Shown here piece by piece: positions 12,290 to 24,848 of a stretch of 64,000 bases of DNA. The position numbers were made by a program, and so were the translations under genes. This DNA is from Hygrocybe punicea (Eukaryota; Basidiomycota; Agaricomycetes; Agaricales; Hygrophoraceae), in assembly GCA_963556145.1 (NCBI GenBank), contig OY744465.1, forward strand, positions 5,332,001 through 5,396,000, given 5' to 3'. The notes under the pieces were generated by a model, which worked only from the letters and a program-made list of their open reading frames with translations, searched no databases and was not told where the DNA came from. The first letter of the stretch is position 1. Each line of letters begins with the position of its first letter.

Positions 12290-15200
12290 ATGTCTTACGT
12301 TTGTGCATTTTGCAGCAAGTCCTGCGACACGCTTAGTGGTCTTAACAGACATGTCAAGCTGGGCCATCTGAGGAAAAATGTGCAAGTTGACGACTCTTTT
12401 ACTGTCGCTTCACATCCCGAGTTGAATGGTGAGCCATTTTTAGCTATACTCTGGTTATCCTCCCTGAAATATTTCAATAGCGGTTCCTTGCGATAACTAT
12501 GGAAATGTTCTACCACCTGATTCCCTGCCACCCCCACATACCTTTGCTGATGAAGATTCGTCAAATCCCTGGAACCCCTTCCCTGATTTAGTTGCATTCG
12601 ATTTTGCAAATTATCATTTTACCGAGCTTCAAAGCTCCAATCGCCAGATAAATTGAGCTCTATACCACTGGCTTGCTTCAGTACTTCTCGCCGGAGGTGA
12701 TGGTGATAGCCGTCCCTGGAAAACGACAAAAGAGATGTACGAAACTATTGATTCGATCAAGGAGGGTGGCGCACCATGGAAGACTGTCCAATTCCGCTAT
12801 ACAGGTCAATTACCTAGGGCCCCTCCGAAATGGATGCTCGAAACATACAGCCTCTGCTTCTGCGATCCACACATTGTTCTACAAAATCAGATTGCATCAC
12901 CTGAGCTTAAGGGTCACTTCGACTATGTTCCTTACATGCAGTTTAATAAGAAGGGAGACCGTGTATGGTCAAATCTAATGTCTGGCTCTTGGGCATGGGA
13001 AGAGGTGGTCAGAGTCTTTGTGTTGTCTTCTTTTCTGTACTGACTGGCCATTTCATAGAATGAGATAATTCGTGACAACCCATCAGCTCATGGTGCTATG
13101 CTCGTTCCAATTGTTATTGGTAGTGATAAGAAAACAGTTTCTGTGGCGACAGGACATCAAGAGTTCCATCCTGTTTACATTGGAGCTGGTAACATAGACA
13201 ATACAATGCGACGTTCACATAGTCTAGGCATGCGGCCAATTGCACTGCTCCCAATTCCAAAAAGTATGTAATCTATCAACCAATGTTATTGTACTACTAA
13301 GCCACATTGATAGCAAGTAAAAAGCATCGAAAGTGACCCGAATTTCAGTCCTTTTGTCGACAAGTCTATCATGCTTGTTTATCACACATATTCTCATCAT
13401 TACGGCCATCCATGACAGAACCCGAGATAATCTGCTGTCCAGATGGACACTTTTGCCATGCTATCTTCTCTCTAGGCCCCTACATTGCAGATTATCCTGA
13501 GCAAGTTTGGTTGGCAGGAATTGTTGGGAACTGGTGTGCCATGTGTGTTCAGCTGGCGACTCTCTGGATGTTTCTAAGTTCTTTATTTAGATGCAAGGCT
13601 ACCCCAGATAATCTAGATGATCCAGATGCCTGTCGACGCTGCAATGACAAGACAATATTTCTCATTCAAGAATTTGATTTGAGGCTTATTTGGGAGAGCT
13701 ACGGTGTTCGTAGTGATGTCCTTGTAAGTTGATAGTTTTGCGTCTCTCCAGTACTTCATTGACACTTTGTCAGCTGTTCACACACAACTTTCCTTGAGTG
13801 GACATCCACCAACTTCTAACACCCGACATTCTACATCAGTTAATTAAAGGAGTGTTTAAAGATCACCTCGTCACTTGGGTGGGAGAGTACTTAATAATTG
13901 CACATGGCAAAACGCAGGCACTTGCCTATATTCAAGAGATTGATCACTGGTAATTTGTCTTTACTATTCTGAGCTTCCTTGGGTTGAATGTTATCCAGTA
14001 TTTCTGCAGTCCCGGAATTTCCTGGGTTATGATGGTTTCCGGATGGTCAGGATTTTACCCAATGGACTAGTGATGATTCAAAGGCATTGATGAAGGTTAT
14101 CCGTTCCTCAGTAACCTTGTAATTCGTCATCTCATTCAACTTTCTAGGTCTATATTGCGGCTATCCATGGTCTAGTTCCTGACCAGATGGTAGAGTGTAT
14201 CTTGGAATTTATGGAGTGTTGCTATATTGCTCGCCATAACGCCATTGATTCTTCCGACCTCAAGGCATTTGAACAACATCTCTCACAATTTCATGAGCTG
14301 CGCAATATCTTCATCGAGACAGGTGTTCGCATGTCGATATCTCTCCCCCGCCAGCATGCACTCCTTTCCAAGATTGAACTATTTGGATCTCCTAATGGCA
14401 CATGCTCATCAATAACCGAATCCAAGCACAAAGCAGCCATAAAGCATCCCTGGAGACGTTCTAGCCGGTTCAAAGCACTCCTTCAAATGATCATGACTAT
14501 CACACGAATGGACAAGCTTGCATCTCTCTGCAGGGTCTTTCGAAATCGTGGCATGCTCCAAGGAACCACATCACAGTATATTAAGCAACTCATGGCTGGC
14601 TGCCCACAAACCCACGCTACCACAAACTATGATAGCAATAATGATGGCAAGAGTGGTTACAATGATGATGACACGGATAGTAGCCAGGGTAATTGGAGTG
14701 ATGATGTCAGCAGTAAGGATAACAATGGCGCAAGTGATGACGACGATGACGGTGGCCCATTGTCTGGTCCAAGATCACTTGCACAAGTCATGTTGGCCGC
14801 AACTCCAGGTATGTGGCACATATATTGTCTCAGGTTCGTGACTTTTGCTAAATGATTGTCAGAGCGAAATTATCCGAGAAACTTGGATGATCTTGCTCAT
14901 CATATCAAGCAACCAGGCTTTCCAATGGCTCTTCGCCAATTTGTCTATGCCCAGCGCCACCCCGATTATGAAGACTTCCCCCGACTTCCTGAATTCTCAT
15001 CGAAAATCTCTGTTTTTCATTCTGCAATAGCATCCTTCTATGCCCCAAGCGACCTTTGTGGCACTGGTGGCATGTACAGGGAATGTATTCGTGCAAATCC
15101 AACGTGGAAAGGCTACCCCCGGTTTGACACAGTTTTTGTCACGGTTTCCGATGACAACTCAGCAGAGGAGACCCAGGTCATGCATGGCATGCTCATTGCA

Positions 15201-15524
15201 CAGGTTCTTCTCTTCTTTTCATTTCATGACCCTGTACTTCGAACAGAGCTTCCTTGTGCTCTCGTCAAATGGTTCATTCCGGTCTCAGCAGAGCCTCATT
15301 CGGCAACTAGGATGTGGGTTGTCAAACCAGAGACTCTCTACGGAAAGGCCCCCCTAGAAGTTATACATCTTGATGCAGTTGTTCGGGCTGCACATCTCTT
15401 GCCCCAGTATGGTCATGGCTTCATTCCCGAAGACTTCAGTTACACGGATGCTCTTGATGCGTTCAAATCATATTTTGTGAATCATTTGGTTGATTACCAT
15501 GCTCATGAACTTATTCGGACTTGA
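12290..15524 (+). pseudogene. Plavaka-type DNA transposon transposase, four in-frame TGA codons
   Basis: Starts MSYVCAFCSKSCDTLSGLNRH with a C2H2 zinc finger (CX2C...HX4H). Spliced exons then give blocks I recognise from Plavaka transposases of mushrooms: [113 protein letters not shown] and VIHLDAVVRAAHLLPQYG. Introns are short GT-AG (for example 12428-12479, 13008-13059, 13265-13312). TGA interrupts the frame at 12654, 13334, 13795 and 14030; at 13795 and 14030 the family pattern has Arg. An acidic Asp/Asn-rich linker (about 14630-14755) precedes the last exon. The element's own terminal repeats were not located. Dead copy. Confidence 0.85.
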
Positions 15525-15639
15525 CGTCCCATTGGAAAAGATCAGATATTTCCTGAGCGCCTCATCTCATCGATAACGATCATTCTCATTGCCCATGGCC
15601 ACTCACTTGGATAAAACTCCATAATTCAGCCAGGGATTT

Positions 15640-16190
15640 TCAAGTCCTTTGTGAGTTGTAAAACTTCTCGGAAATAATCTGTACCTGAAGCATTGGTCTT
15701 TTCTCGCAATAGGTTTCTCGTGGACCAACCTGGTTTTTCTCAGTCTTGCGAGTGTGATAGGTTTCTCGCAAACCTAAGGCATTTGGTCTTTTCTCGAAAC
15801 CCTGTGACAGGTTTCTCGCAATCCAGCCCTTCATTGAGGAATTTGGTCTTTTCCGCAATCCAGTGATAGGTTCCCTGCAGACCAACCTTGAGGAATTTGG
15901 TCTTTTCCCGCAATCCGGTGCTAGGTTCCTCACAGACCAACCTGGCTTTTCTTGTAGTCTTGTGAGCATGATTGGTTTCTCGCAAACCAACACTTAGGAC
16001 ATTTGGTCTTTTTCTCGCAATCCTGTGACCTGTTTCTCATGGACCAACCTGGCTTTCTCGCACTCTTGTAAGTTGTGATAGGTTTCCCCCCAACCAACTT
16101 GTGCCCAAGGTATTCGGTCTCTTCTCCCAATCTCGCATTGCCTGCAAACCAACTTACCTGAGGCATTCGGTCCTTTCTCGCAGTTTATTC
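15640..16190. repeat. Degenerate minisatellite with TTTGGTCTTTTCTCGCAATC core
   Basis: Imperfect tandem copies of roughly 55-120 bp, each with a TTTGGTCTTTTCYCGCAATC block, a GATAGGTTTCTCGCA block and an ACCAACCTGG block. It lies just past the transposase stop and may be subterminal sequence of the Plavaka element. Confidence 0.7.
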
Positions 16191-17443
16191 ATGGTTCACC
16201 CACTCTACAACATGGGCCCTGATCGCGCAAAACTCAAGAGAACCATCATCAACAACGTGGCATGTGACATGGTCGTCAATAAATACAAGGTTGTCATCAA
16301 CGTGAACATTTCGTGGTGGATTGTTGGGGCCTGGTTATTGGTGAAGCTAGCTATGAAAGTTAGGCATGGTTTTTGTCCACAATATTTTGTGGGTCAGTCA
16401 GATTTTCTTTCGTGATAATAATCGTTCCTAACTATGATCCACAGGCATCTTTGATGTTTTGAAATTTGGATTCGGCATATTTCGAAGGTTGCCGCGAAGC
16501 GTAAGTTTGCATTACTCCTGCCTATTTTCACTTTGATTGAGTACCACTCATAGATTTGATGGACTTGTTGAAGGAATCACTAATATAGAGTGAGACCAAT
16601 GATTTGTGCTATTTGGAGACATCTATTGCTCGAAATAAAACATCTTCCCCCCTTTCAGAGTCCAGGTTTTACGTCACTCGTTGAACGGCACTCTCTCTCA
16701 ACAGTCACCTTGTGATAACAAGGTCCTATCCCCGACAATTGTACCCTCCAGTTCAGCAGCCAACGCCGTCTCAGCCCACCTTGCCTGTGCATCCTGTCTG
16801 CTGACCTGGGCCATCACTGGTGATGAACCTCCCAACTGCGTCTCCTGAGTCCTTGGCAACTCCCCCAATCTTTGGTTCGACTCAGTCCAATGTCTCGACC
16901 TGGCGCTGAACTGGCTGTTGCAGCCTGAGGTATGCACATCGCAGTTTTCAGACAGGTTACTTGCAGAAGCTAAGAACGCCAAGTTAATGATCCTATCACA
17001 AGGTGCTTTGCTGTTGAAGATCAGCCCTTATGCAATAGTTAGACTTTTCGGACTTTTCTGACTTTCCTTGACTTTCCTGACTTTTCCACAATGCTTTATC
17101 ACTTCGTATACTTTTGACTTTTCGGACGTACACATAAAGTCAAATAAGTCAAATAAGTCAAAAGGTTTTTTGTGAATTTGCTGATGACTATGTTAGTAGG
17201 AAAGGGATCATGGCTCTGTGCCGTATGGATGAGCCCTATGTTATATCTTTTCAACTGATTATTCACTAATAACTTCTGATTATACATTAGCAACGGGGGT
17301 TTTTATGGCGTGACAAATGCACTAGGAAGTGCTGACTGCATTGGCAGAACCCTTGCTTAATGCTCAATGATATGCACGGCAAGACAAACAAGTTAGAATA
17401 AGCTTCTCAGTATATGAGAATGTAAATAAAGATTTATCAATAA
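16191..17443. other. Transposon flank, no gene seen
   Basis: No long frame. At 17040-17165 there are short direct repeats of GACTTTTC and of GTCAAATAA. The 3' end of the Plavaka element and the 5' end of the Helitron both probably fall here but neither could be placed. Confidence 0.4.
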
Positions 17444-18459
17444 CTAAAACTTCTTAGATGGAGAAGCCATTGGGTCAGTAGCATGTATCTTTTGCTTGTG
17501 TGGAGAAGAAGGAACTGGAACAATGCTGGGGGGGATGAGAACTCGCATGGAAACTATATCGGCAGCAAAAACATCACTGGAAGGTTCCTCCCTTTTCCCC
17601 GTGATACTCCAGTGGGTAACAGTCAAGTACAACTCGACAACGGCTCCCCGAAGCGTTTGGCGGTACAGTGAAGGTTCAATTAATTTTGCATTGACATCGT
17701 AAGCGGGAATCGGGACAATGCGATGGGAGTTGAAAATTTTAATATCATCAAGGGCCAAACAGGCTTCCACATTCAAAGTGGGCCAGTTTTCGAGAGAAAA
17801 TGCCTCGCTGACAGGCTCATTGTCGTCATCTTGGTTGGCAGTGTCGACTTTCTGTGGAGTAGATGTCAAGTAAAATATCACCATATGACACTATCAAGAA
17901 AAATTACCTCGAAGAGAACATGACGTATCTTTAGTTTGCAACCACCATCTGGCATTCCCACAAGGACACCCCTCCTAACTTCGAAACCAGAAGTTGTGAT
18001 GAGGTCGAAGAAATGTCGTAGATTGGCGATGGAAATTCGAAAGTCAGTGTCGAAGGGAGGTGATTTAGGAGCCTCTCCAATGCAAGAGGGTTTGACGTCT
18101 GTAAATGCCTTCGAAACTTTCGTGGGACCGCGCCAAGAAGCACATGCTGTGAGCCAATAGTCGGATTTGCCAATAAGAGCGACCGTCGATAAAGTGACGG
18201 GTTCGATGGGAGTGGGGAGCGGAGGAGGGGACGGATCAGAGTTTGCCAAAGCAGTGGCATGAGCTTTGAGGGCAGCTTCATAATCAAGGAAAGAATCCTT
18301 GGAGACCAGGACATCAGCGCGACCAATGCGCGTCCACATAACCGTCTCAAGAATGGCAGGGACTCCCAGATAGTTGGAGTTCGCCAGGAGGCGGTCATGG
18401 ACAGTGGTCATTTTCTGAAGCAAGAGAGCTTCAGGGCTGATAATGGTCGTTTGAGTCAT
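17444..18459 (-). CDS. Intact two-exon gene divergent from the Helitron; unknown function
   Basis: Reads MTQTTIISPEALLLQKMTT, with one clean intron (about 17850-17905, joining VLFE to KVDT) and ending SPHKQKIHATDPMASPSKKF, about 320 residues without an internal stop. It is divergent from the Helitron Rep/helicase frame, only 45-95 bp away. The C-terminal half (IKIFNSHRIVPIP, AVVELYLTVTHWSI, DVFAADIVSMRVL) looks like a beta-rich fold and might be an OB-fold single-strand binding protein; that is a guess from strand pattern only. Autonomous Helitrons in several lineages carry an RPA-like accessory gene, which would fit. It is undamaged although the adjacent Rep/helicase is full of stops. Confidence 0.6.
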
Positions 18460-18503
18460 TGAGACGTGTAGAGCGAAGAAAGGGATAGAGAGGCGGAATT
18501 TAA

Positions 18504-19054
18504 ATGATTAGGGATGGTCCATGCACCAACCATGGCATATACCGCAACCAAATGGATGATGAGGAGCTAACAGAACAAAAAATCTCGGAACTCACTGTCA
18601 AAGCAATACTGGTGACAGTGGAGGGCACGCTATCCATCCCTAGTCGAATCTGGAACCAAAAGGCGGCACTCGTGGCCTACGTATTGGAAAACGGCACCCC
18701 TGAAATTAAAATACGTCTCGATGAAGCTATATTGGAAAAGGAACGAGCCAGGAGGTATCAGAAAAGACAAGGGAAAAAAAGGGCAAGAAGTGCCTCACCT
18801 AACTCATGCCGAACAGTGGCGAGGACAGAAAATGACGACAACGACAACGACAACGAACCTGCTGAGGAAGATATTCTTGTTGAGGATCCATCGAAATTCC
18901 TCCAACTTCCCAGTGTGGAGGACACCCTTCAATGTTACCGCGAATTCTACGAGGGTACATCAAATGGAGCTGTGGCGATGGCTATTTGCGCAGTATGTGC
19001 ACAGGAAGTAAATGTCAGAGAGGGGATAGCAAGCAGACTCTTAAACCAAATACC
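18504..19054 (+). pseudogene. Helitron Rep/helicase, N-terminal fragment (left of an 8.9-kb insertion)
   Basis: The frame (ATG 18504, or MDDEELTEQ at 18555) gives KFLQLPSVEDTLQCYREFYE and AMAICAVCAQEVNV, the pattern of the N-terminus of fungal Helitron proteins. It runs to LLNQIP and stops making sense at 19055, where a foreign element begins. The next codons of the same protein (NSHKLIPHQPHPAHDLF) are found at 27932, after the second copy of the 7-bp duplication AAATACC. A poly-acidic DNDNDNE linker lies in the middle. Confidence 0.85.
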
Positions 19055-19139
19055 CAGGGCATTCAGCAAGATATTACCAACTCACTTGGGATGCCTGAAA
19101 ATGAGATTGCCCAACTGGCTTGGGGATAGCTGAATCAGG

Positions 19140-19640
19140 CTGAGATATATCCTGGGCCAACTGAGATGGTCCAGGCTGCTGTTCTCAGGATATATCCTGG
19201 CCCAACTGACATGGTCCAGCCTGATGTTCTCAGGATATATCCTGGCCCAACTGACATGGTCCAGGCTGATGTTCCCAGGATATATCCTGGCCCAACTGAG
19301 ATGGTCCAGGCTGGTGTTCCCAGGATATATCCTGGCCCAACTGAGATGGTCCAGCCTGATGTTCCCAGGATATATCCTGGCCCAACTGAGATGGTCCAGG
19401 CTGGTGTTCCCAGGATATATCCTGGCCCAACTGAGATGGTCTAGGCTGATGTTCTCAGGATATATCCTGGCCCAACTGAGATGGTCCAGGCTGGTGTTCC
19501 CAGGATATATCCTGGCCCAACTGAGATGGTCCAGCCTGATGTTCTCAGGATATATCCTGGCCCAACTGACATGGTCCAGGCTGGTGCTTTTAGGATATAT
19601 CCTGGGCCAGCTGAAATGGTCCAGGCTGATGTTTTCAGGT
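19140..19640 (+). repeat. Left subterminal array of 45-bp units with a 16-bp palindrome
   Basis: About 11 tandem copies of a 45-bp unit; each unit has the palindrome CCAGGATATATCCTGG (some copies vary by one base) followed by CCCAACTGAGATGGTCCAGG. Because 45 is a multiple of three, the array is open in several frames and yields 15-residue repeats; these are artefacts, not a protein. Confidence 0.93.
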
Positions 19641-19649
19641 ATATATATA

Positions 19650-20483
19650 CCCTCCTAATTATCCTCCTAATTATAACAATGTTGGTAACATCAATGTTCA
19701 ATTTATGCTGTCAATTCAATACTTTTCTTCTTTTATTCATATATATATATTCATACTTCAATGTCCTCCTCAGCATCTTCCACCTCCAAGTATGGCTTGC
19801 TTGTCTTCTTCTTGATGGCAGTTTGCCTCTGCTTATCTAAAGCATGCAACTTCTGTCTGACCTGTGATGGTTGTTTTCCTTCCTCTTGCAATGTGAACCA
19901 GTAATGATAAAGCCCATTAGCACATCAGTTTGTAAAGTGTGATGGCTTCTTGATAAGGATGTCCCTGTTCTGAGGAATAGATCTTGACTCAAAAAACTTG
20001 TGAGGATCTTCTTCAATATCCTTCCAGTGTGCAGTGGAAGTTTCACTATATAAGGCTGCAAACAGGATTATTATTCTGACAGTATTTTCAGAACCTATCC
20101 CAAACCAATTTGACAAAGTTACAGATCACCATCCACACAACCACAGGATCAGCTTCAACTCCCTTCTCAGGCAGATATGGATATTTTTCATCATCACAAT
20201 TTGTGACAGCCCTGGGTGACAGCTTGGAACTTTCATCTTCTTTCTGAATGTTTGCTTACATGGAATACCTTGATAAAATACCTTTGCAAAATGACTGGGC
20301 AAATTCACACCACTCATCATAAAAGTCACTATCCTTCCATTTAGAAAAATGCCTTGAGAATTTAGCCATTGAATCACCATTATCCTTCTCAACATGACTT
20401 TCTGACTCCTGGAAATCTCCTACTTTCTTCTTATTTGATTGGGATTGTTAAACCAATTGGCAATTTTCTACTGAAGATTAATA
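19650..20483 (-). pseudogene. Degenerate minus-strand coding debris inside the 8.9-kb element
   Basis: On the minus strand, blocks such as ALYSETSTAHWKDIEEDPHKFF and GIPCKQTFRKKMKVPSCHPG look like remains of a coding sequence, but stops and frame changes break it everywhere. I do not recognise the family. The rest of the stretch is AT-rich. Confidence 0.35.
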
Positions 20484-22049
20484 AGGTAGATGTCGTCCAT
20501 CCAGAGTAAGGTCACATGATCAAGCATGACAGTGTCTAAATGCGGCAACAACGCGGTCCAACGCGTCAATAAACACGCTTTTTCCAAGACTGAGAATAAA
20601 TATTGCAAAAAATATCCCTATCAATTCTAGATATATACAAATAATGCGTGAATACAAGTTTGGATCAAAAAAATTTATTGATTTGCGTGACTTATTTTTC
20701 AAATGGGCATAACCGTTCTCAAGACGCTTAGGTGTCAACAATATGTCGCGCAGAAAGAGGAAGGCAATGACTTCAATCGCAAATCTACACACAAAATATA
20801 TCCCAAAGAGGCAAAAAAGGGATAGGGCCATGAATTCCACCACTGGGGATACAGAGAACGTATGCTTCTGATTTCCAATAACTCTAATCATTGCAAAAAG
20901 AAACCTTTCCTGCAGGAATCTTATTCGTTGAATAAGTTGGCTCAGACTAACCCGATCCTCACAGAATTTTGGGATCTCATTTTTGACTGTATTTAGAACA
21001 TTTGATAGGGAGCCGATGTAGATGCGGGTTCTTGGTGGCTTCGGAACTATATAAAGAAATAATATAAAGATCCAAAGGGTGTCAGCGTAGAAGTGACTGG
21101 ATAATTCAGTGTCGGGAATAGTAGTAAAAGGAAGTGAAAGTGAAATAAAAGTAAAGCCGCCGCATAAACGGGACTAATAACGACGAAGCCGGCGATGAAC
21201 GGAGTGAAAACGGACAAATAATAAAGAACCCGACGATGCCGACAATGTCGGGTACGGCGGGTCGGGTCGGGTCGGGTTGGAAACGATGAACGAATATACG
21301 GAAACAACGATAAAGACAACGAAGTGAACTATAAAAAGCTAAGGATCTATGTGGACGAGCATTTGAAGGGATTAAAAGGTGATTCTGACTAAAGGAAAAC
21401 GGGGACTAATGGTATGTTATTTTGTACGGTCGTCGGGGACCGTTTTTATAGTACAGGAAACAGTAATCTACTTTCGGACATGTCTACTTCGGCCGATGGT
21501 AAGCTACAAAGAAAGGTTGGAATGGGGATGTGGAAAGGGGGGTTGCAAAGCAACGAAGACAGGAAATGGAGGGGAAAACGAATATGCAAGGAAAAGATCT
21601 AGAAAGTCCTACATATCTCCGAAAGGACGATGGGATGCATAAATAAAGTAAATCCGAAGTCGGGGATTGAGTCCGAAGAGATCCATCTCCTGGAATTGGA
21701 ACTCCGAGGCGTTTGAGGCTGCCGGATTTGGTCTGAGAGCGGCTGTGACGAAGCGGCATACGTCGGGTTATGTCGGTCACGTCGGGTCACGTCACGTCAC
21801 GTCACGTCGGGTTGCGTCGGGTTACGTCGGGTTCGAATGCGAGTTGGATAGAGGCATCGGGTTCGTCTGGATTCGTGATATATCGAGGATACGGACTCAG
21901 AGGGATGTCGACCCTCTACACCGATTTCTTATTTTCATCCTCGATCTCGCAAAAAGTGTCTTCTACAGCTTTTCTTTCCTGATTTGATTGGACATGTCAC
22001 AAAAATCATCACAGCATGTGACCTTACTCTGGATGGACGACATCTACCT
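20484..22049. mobile_element. TA-flanked element with 35-bp terminal inverted repeats, split by a solo LTR
   Basis: The 35 bp at 20484-20518 (AGGTAGATGTCGTCCATCC...) are the exact reverse complement of 22015-22049, and a TA dinucleotide flanks each end (20482-20483, 22050-22051). TA duplication suggests the Tc1/mariner/pogo group. Taking out the solo LTR and one CCGA leaves about 660 bp, the size of a MITE. Left of the LTR is a minus-strand frame of about 120 residues (20891-20520) with two hydrophobic stretches (LFCLFGIYFVCRFAIEVIAF and LIGIFFAIFILSLG); I would not call it a gene without more evidence. Confidence 0.75.
21017..21920 (-). mobile_element. Solo LTR (904 bp), same family as the Gypsy LTR, 4-bp duplication CCGA
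   Basis: Begins TGTAGATG and ends CCCTCTACA; CCGA stands on both sides (21013-21016 and 21921-21924). Read on the minus strand it matches the 5' LTR at 43813-44595: both have the terminal TGTAGAGGGTC block, an ACCCGAC-rich region, the block CCCGACATTGTCGG, a TATAAAAA box, CCAGTCACTTCTA and a GGATCTTTAT block before the end. No internal retrotransposon sequence is present, so it is a solo LTR made by LTR-LTR recombination. Confidence 0.85.
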
Positions 22050-22984
22050 TACATCAGCATGCAAAGAAGCATTATCAAAATGGCACAAACCTTGTCAAGA
22101 ATGTCATTGTCATCAGGTGAAAGTGGTTTTGTTGGCTCTCTTCCTCTCCTTTTGAAGCTGGTGCAACTCTTTGATGTTCAAAGTTTTTTCTTTTTCATTG
22201 TTTGTGGTAGAGACATATTTGTTATAGTGAGCTTTGAGTGAGCTTTGAGTATTGCCTGAATTTCCCAGGCTATTGTTTGTGTGGTATGTAGTAGATTAGA
22301 GAGTGAGAGTGAGGTAAGAGAGATCAGAGAGACCAGAGAGGCTAAAGTGAACTTCAGAAAGCTGAACCAAATATTCTTCAAGATTGATAGTGGAGTAACT
22401 CAGCCCAAACCCGTGACCCGGCAATTTCCTGAGTGATGTGGCTAATTCCCACGTCAAAAATCACATGTTTACGATCATGTGATGGTTCAATTTTATTTAA
22501 AAACCCCGAAACCTTCGTGTTTTGCCTTCAGTGCTCTTCCACTTCCACTTCACGCACCCCGGCAGAGAGAGCCGAATTTCTCTGCTAGATGCCAGGGCAC
22601 CGAAGTCCTGGTGAGGGTGCAGCTTGTGGATAGTTGCAGGCATTCATTTCTTGACATGTCACCAGTGGGGGGGATGGCCTCTCCACTATTCCTTGGGCAT
22701 GGGTCCAGGGTGGGTGACTTCAAGGGTTCTATAGTAATGTAGTTGTAGTTTTTTTCTCGAAGCATGTATTCAAACTTGAGAGATATTATATATATAGCCC
22801 CATCATTTCCAGCACTGTATGGACACATGACGGCATACTCCACAAGAAGTCAGCCATCTCCATTGGATGTTAGGGCCGTCATGGTTGCAGTCACGGTTGG
22901 ATGTCAGTGGGGCCCCCACCCAGTCAGACAGCCTACATACCTCGTGAAGCCGGCACACACATCAATTGATGTAGCGGCGTGTTT
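22050..22984. other. Non-coding interior of the 8.9-kb element
   Basis: No gene recognised. A purine-rich run of GAGA-type short repeats lies at about 22290-22345. Confidence 0.4.
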
Positions 22985-23995
22985 CGCGAGGTGTTAGTGG
23001 CCCTGCAGGGGGACATTGTGTTGGTGGGGCCGTCGTCGTCGTCGTTGGGCGTTGGCAGCCCTGTTGGGCATTGCTGGGGCCATCATTGTCATCGTCGTCG
23101 GGCATTGGTGGCCCTGTTGGGCATTGCTGGGGCCGTCGTCATCCTCGTTGGGCGTTGGCGGCCCTGTTGGGTGTTGCTGGGGCTGTCGTCGTCATCGTTG
23201 GGCGTTGGCAGCCCTGTTGGATGCGGCGTTGGGCGTTGATGGGTGGCCGTCATGGTTGGCAGCCCTGTTGGGCATGGTGGGGCCGTCGTTGTTGTTGTTT
23301 GTCGTTGGCGGCCCTGTTGGTGTGGGGTTGGGCATTAGTGGGGTGGCCGTCGTCGTTGGCGGTCCTGTTGGGCGTGGTGGGGCCGTCGTCATCATTGTTG
23401 GGCGTTGGTGGCCCTGTTGGATGCGACGTTGGGCGTTGTGGGGTGGCCGTTGTCGTTGACGGCCCTGTTGGTGTGGGGTAGGGTGTTAGTGGGGTTGCCA
23501 TCGTCGTTTGTGGCCCTGTTGGGCATGGTGGGGCCGTTGTCATTGTTATTGGGGGCTCCGTTGGGCATAGTGGGGCCGTCTTCGTCGTTGTTGGGCGTTG
23601 GCGGCCCTGTTGGGTGTTGCTGGGGCCATTGTTGCATTGGCGGCCCTGTTGGATACGGTGTTGGATACGGCATTGGGCGTTGGTGAGATGGCTGTCGTCG
23701 TTGGGGCCCTGTTGGTGTGGTTTGGGCTTGGAGGGTCATCGTTGTCGTCGTTGGGCGTTGGCGGCCCTGTTGCGTGTTGGTGGGGCCGTCCTCGTCACCA
23801 TCGGGCGTTGGTGGCCCTGTTGGATGCGGTGTTGGGTGTTGGTGGGGTGGTCGTTGTTGTTGGCGGCCCTGTTGGGCGTGGTGGGGCCGTGGTTGTTGTT
23901 GCTGGGCATTGGTGTGCTTCAGGGCATTGGTTGGGTCGTCGTCCTCAGTCCAGCGGCCCTGTTGTGGTTTTGGGTGTGGGTGAGGCTGTTGGTGA
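22985..23995 (+). repeat. G/T-rich minisatellite, about 1 kb
   Basis: Imperfect tandem units built from GGCCCTGTTGGGCGTTGG, GGGGCCGTCGTCGTC and GTTGGGCGTTGGCG blocks. The + strand is strongly G and T rich with many GGG runs; the complementary strand is C and A rich. The long open frames on both strands over this stretch are a by-product of the repeat. Confidence 0.9.
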
Positions 23996-24126
23996 CATTG
24001 TCGCGCGAGAACCTAGGTGAGAGTAGTCAGTAACATAGAAAAAACCCAACTCGTACCTTTGTGCAGGTAAGTCGGATTGCTCACGTTAAATGTTAAAGAA
24101 CAAAAAAGGATGTAATAAAATATTAT

Positions 24127-24848
24127 CACCGTTTTCAAAAGTCACGACCTTTTGAAAAATAAATCTTTTAAAGAGGAGAACCCAATCAAACATAAGATCT
24201 CATGAAATAATGTACCAATTGACATGGTTTGGAGAGAAAGTTTTTCTACTCCCTGAAAGCTATCTTTCTGTCTATTTACATTTTTAAAATCTTTGATGTG
24301 TAGAGAGTTACAGGTGAATTGTCATTTTCAGTGACTCCAACTTGTACAATGAATATCTCCCCAACCAATGCTTGGATTGACATGGTTGTGGAGAGAAACT
24401 TGTTTTATGTTGCAAGGGCTACAAGGGCCCATACTGTGTTTTTCTGTATTTTGGAAATTTGAAGGAGCAGTACACAAAAATGCCCTCTGCATAAATAACA
24501 TTACAGTGATCTGCTAAAGTCCAAAATACAGAAAAACATGGTATGGGCCCTTGTAGCCCTTGCAAAATAAAACAAGTTTCTCTCCACAACCATGTCAATC
24601 CAAGCATTGGTTGGGGAGATATTCATTGTACAAGTTGGAGTCACTGAAAATGACAATTCACCTGTAACTCTCTACACATCAAAGATTTTAAAAATGTAAA
24701 TAGACAGAAAGATAGCTTTCAGGGAGTAGAAAAACGTTCTCTCCAAACCATGTCAATTGGTGCATTATTCCATAAGTTCTTATGTTTGATTGGGTTCTCT
24801 TCATTAAAAGATTTATTTTTCAAAAGGTTGTGACTTTTGAAAACAGCA
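24127..24848. mobile_element. Foldback MITE with arms of about 340 bp and 7-bp duplication ATATTAT
   Basis: The left arm (from CCGTTTTCAAAAGTCACGAC) and the right arm are reverse complements over about 340 bp with few mismatches, around a short loop near 24465-24510. ATATTAT flanks both ends (24120-24126 and 24849-24855). There is no coding potential. The whole element would fold as one long hairpin. Confidence 0.85.

Noticed and set aside
22979..24033. Overlapping Gly/Val/Trp- or Pro/Thr-rich frames over the G/T minisatellite
   Set aside because: They occur in all frames of a tandem repeat and resemble no protein family.
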